Of a stretch of 64,000 bases of DNA, positions 62,750 to 64,000 are shown piece by piece. Positions within the stretch are counted from its first letter, which is position 1, and the number at the start of each line of letters is the position of its first letter. Position numbers and translations under genes: made by a program. Location of the stretch: NCBI GenBank assembly GCA_947174885.1, contig CAMWKO010000013.1, positions 1 to 64,000 on the forward strand, read 5' to 3'. This DNA is from an uncultured Clostridia bacterium. GTDB lineage: Bacteria; Bacillota; Clostridia; Lachnospirales; Lachnospiraceae. Below the pieces are notes generated by a model. It saw only the letters and a list, made by a program, of their open reading frames with translations. It was not told the origin of the DNA and did not search any database.

Positions 62750-64000
62750 TTATTCAACACTCTTAAGTGAGGTTGCCATATCAATCTTCTTAAGTCTGAA
62801 ATGCATTGCAGCATTAATAATTATTGCAAAAATAATAGTAAGCAATGTAGCATATATAAAGCTGATAAGACTTATATCCCTGCCAAACATTACCATATCG
62901 ACCTCTGCCGTTTCTATTACAAACTTGTGAAGTATTGAGCCGAAAAACATTCCTATCAGAATACCCACCAAAGTAATAAGCACATTTTCCCTATATATAT
63001 ATACTGATACCTCAACATCATAAAATCCCAATACCTTAAGTGTTGCAAGCTCTCTTATTCTTTCTGTAATATTAATATTATTCAGATTGTAAAGAACAAT
63101 AAATGCAAGCCCTCCTGCTGATACTACTAAAACTACAGTAATAATATCAAGACTTCCAAGCATATCATCAAACTTTTCTTTTAGCTTATCTAAGTATGTT
63201 ACACCAACAATATTTTCATTTTTTAAAAGTCCGGTAACTATATCCTCCTCTTTTTCCTTACCTTCACTGCTTAACCTTACATAAATACTATTGTAAGATG
63301 GCTCACCAAAAATGCTGTTATAGTATTCCTCTGTCATAAAAATATTGTGGTAAACATAGTTTTCACATATTTTCTCTATCTTTACCTCATAAACCTCTAC
63401 ATCGGAAAGCTTAACAGTAAGAATATCACCCTCATTAAGACCAAGCTTGGCAGCAGTCTTTTCTGCAATAATCACACCATTATCCGACAGGTTAAATTCT
63501 TCCTTTGAATGTCTGTCTCTGAATACCAGAAAATCCTTTAAATCAATGCCCTTTTCTAAAACATTCAAATATCCGGTATAGCTGTCCTCTCCATTTGTAA
63601 ACTGTACACTTGTTTCCTGTACCTTTATAGTATCCTCAATTTCCTTCGGAATATCAAAGCTGTCATTGCCGTCCTTTACGGTTAAGACCATATCATAGTT
63701 TCTAAGCTCGCCATATTGTATATCTATAACGGAATTTATAGAATCCTTTAATCCAAAGCCTATCAGAAGCAACGCCATACATCCTGAAATACCAAAAAGT
63801 GTCATAAACAGACGTTTTTTATATCTGAATAAATTCCGTACCGTAGATTTCTTACTGAAGCTTAAATGCTTCCATATAAATCCTATCCTTTCAAGTAATA
63901 CTCTCTTACCCTTTTTAGGTGCTGCCGATCTTATAAGCTCTGCCGGACTTGATGTAAGTGAGCTGTATATCGAAAATACCGTAGCTGCCACGACACAAAG
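62750..64000 (-). CDS. FtsX-like ABC permease, N-terminus cut by window edge
   Basis: At least 413 residues; the gene enters from the right edge, so the first visible Met is internal. It shows the MacB-PCD/FtsX layout: a membrane segment (RLFMTLFGISGCMALLLIGF), an extracellular domain of about 190 residues, then three more helices (ITVVLVVSAGGLAFIVLYNL, VLITLVGILIGMFFGSIL, LISFIYATLLTIIFAIIINA). Upstream SPAELIRSAAPKKGKRVLLE looks like the cytosolic link of a two-module permease (as in YvcS/BceB-like proteins), so the full protein is probably about 1,000 residues or longer. Its ATPase partner would lie outside the window. Confidence 0.85.
   Translation of the reverse strand, partial: LCVVAATVFSIYSSLTSSPAELIRSAAPKKGKRVLLERIGFIWKHLSFSKKSTVRNLFRYKKRLFMTLFGISGCMALLLIGFGLKDSINSVIDIQYGELRNYDMVLTVKDGNDSFDIPKEIEDTIKVQETSVQFTNGEDSYTGYLNVLEKGIDLKDFLVFRDRHSKEEFNLSDNGVIIAEKTAAKLGLNEGDILTVKLSDVEVYEVKIEKICENYVYHNIFMTEEYYNSIFGEPSYNSIYVRLSSEGKEKEEDIVTGLLKNENIVGVTYLDKLKEKFDDMLGSLDIITVVLVVSAGGLAFIVLYNLNNINITERIRELATLKVLGFYDVEVSVYIYRENVLITLVGILIGMFFGSILHKFVIETAEVDMVMFGRDISLISFIYATLLTIIFAIIINAAMHFRLKKIDMATSLKSVE

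Overview
The window comes from a low-GC Firmicute, most likely a Lachnospiraceae-type Clostridium. This rests on gene order (priA-def-fmt-Zn peptidase-rsmB-rlmN ... stp-prkC-rsgA-rpe-thiN), a leucine T-box in front of leuS, a eukaryote-like HisA, fhs-folD, and DNA-damage boxes of the Gram-positive GAAC-N4-GTTC type. No 16S or other taxonomic marker is present, so genus is not assigned.

Layout. 1-9.7 kb: a CobW-type metallochaperone cut by the left edge, a membrane acyltransferase, leuS with its T-box, a response regulator/ABC exporter/histidine kinase operon, and a small orphan protein. 9.8-21.3 kb: an HD-GYP/GNAT fusion, tyrA, aroA, a PilZ protein, queA, then the minus-strand operon stp-prkC-rsgA-rpe-thiN. 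46.97-64 kb: the minus-strand housekeeping block rlmN-rsmB-Zn peptidase-fmt-def, priA, folD-fhs, ftsK/spoIIIE, uppP, a ClpP-like protease, hisA and an FtsX-like permease cut by the right edge.

Between rlmN and stp, genes normally adjacent, sits a 25.6-kb foreign element (about 21.35-47.0 kb). It is bounded by a 17-bp direct repeat inside the codons for the conserved CGQLR motif of RlmN; a second rlmN 3' fragment remains beside stp. The element has a tail tube protein, tape measure, Dit, Tal, a fibre with a knob-like domain, holin candidates and an endolysin. I see no capsid, portal, terminase, sheath or integrase. It therefore looks like a headless, non-contractile tail particle locus (F-type tailocin or monocin-like), or a prophage remnant reduced to that.

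Its control genes are unusual. A divergent minus-strand pair (sigma-70-like factor and DUF262 protein) is driven by a near-consensus promoter whose 17-bp spacer contains a LexA box, with a second box 32 bp upstream. In the other direction lie a 187-aa unknown, a 916-aa protein with the DVDGD catalytic loop of YonO/QDE-1-type single-chain RNA polymerases and a C-terminal zinc ribbon, and an HU-like protein, followed by the tail genes. The suggested cascade is DNA damage, then sigma factor, then dedicated RNA polymerase, then tail and lysis genes.

The tape-measure gene is split by about 2.66 kb that carries a group I intron core (P, P7, P8, P9 elements) and, antisense within it, three tandem zinc-ribbon genes on a 661-bp repeat. 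Splicing at the proposed sites would restore one 1,644-codon frame. Outside the element, two families of structured dispersed repeats occur: a 180-bp element with perfect 35-bp inverted ends, and a hairpin family with covarying stems.
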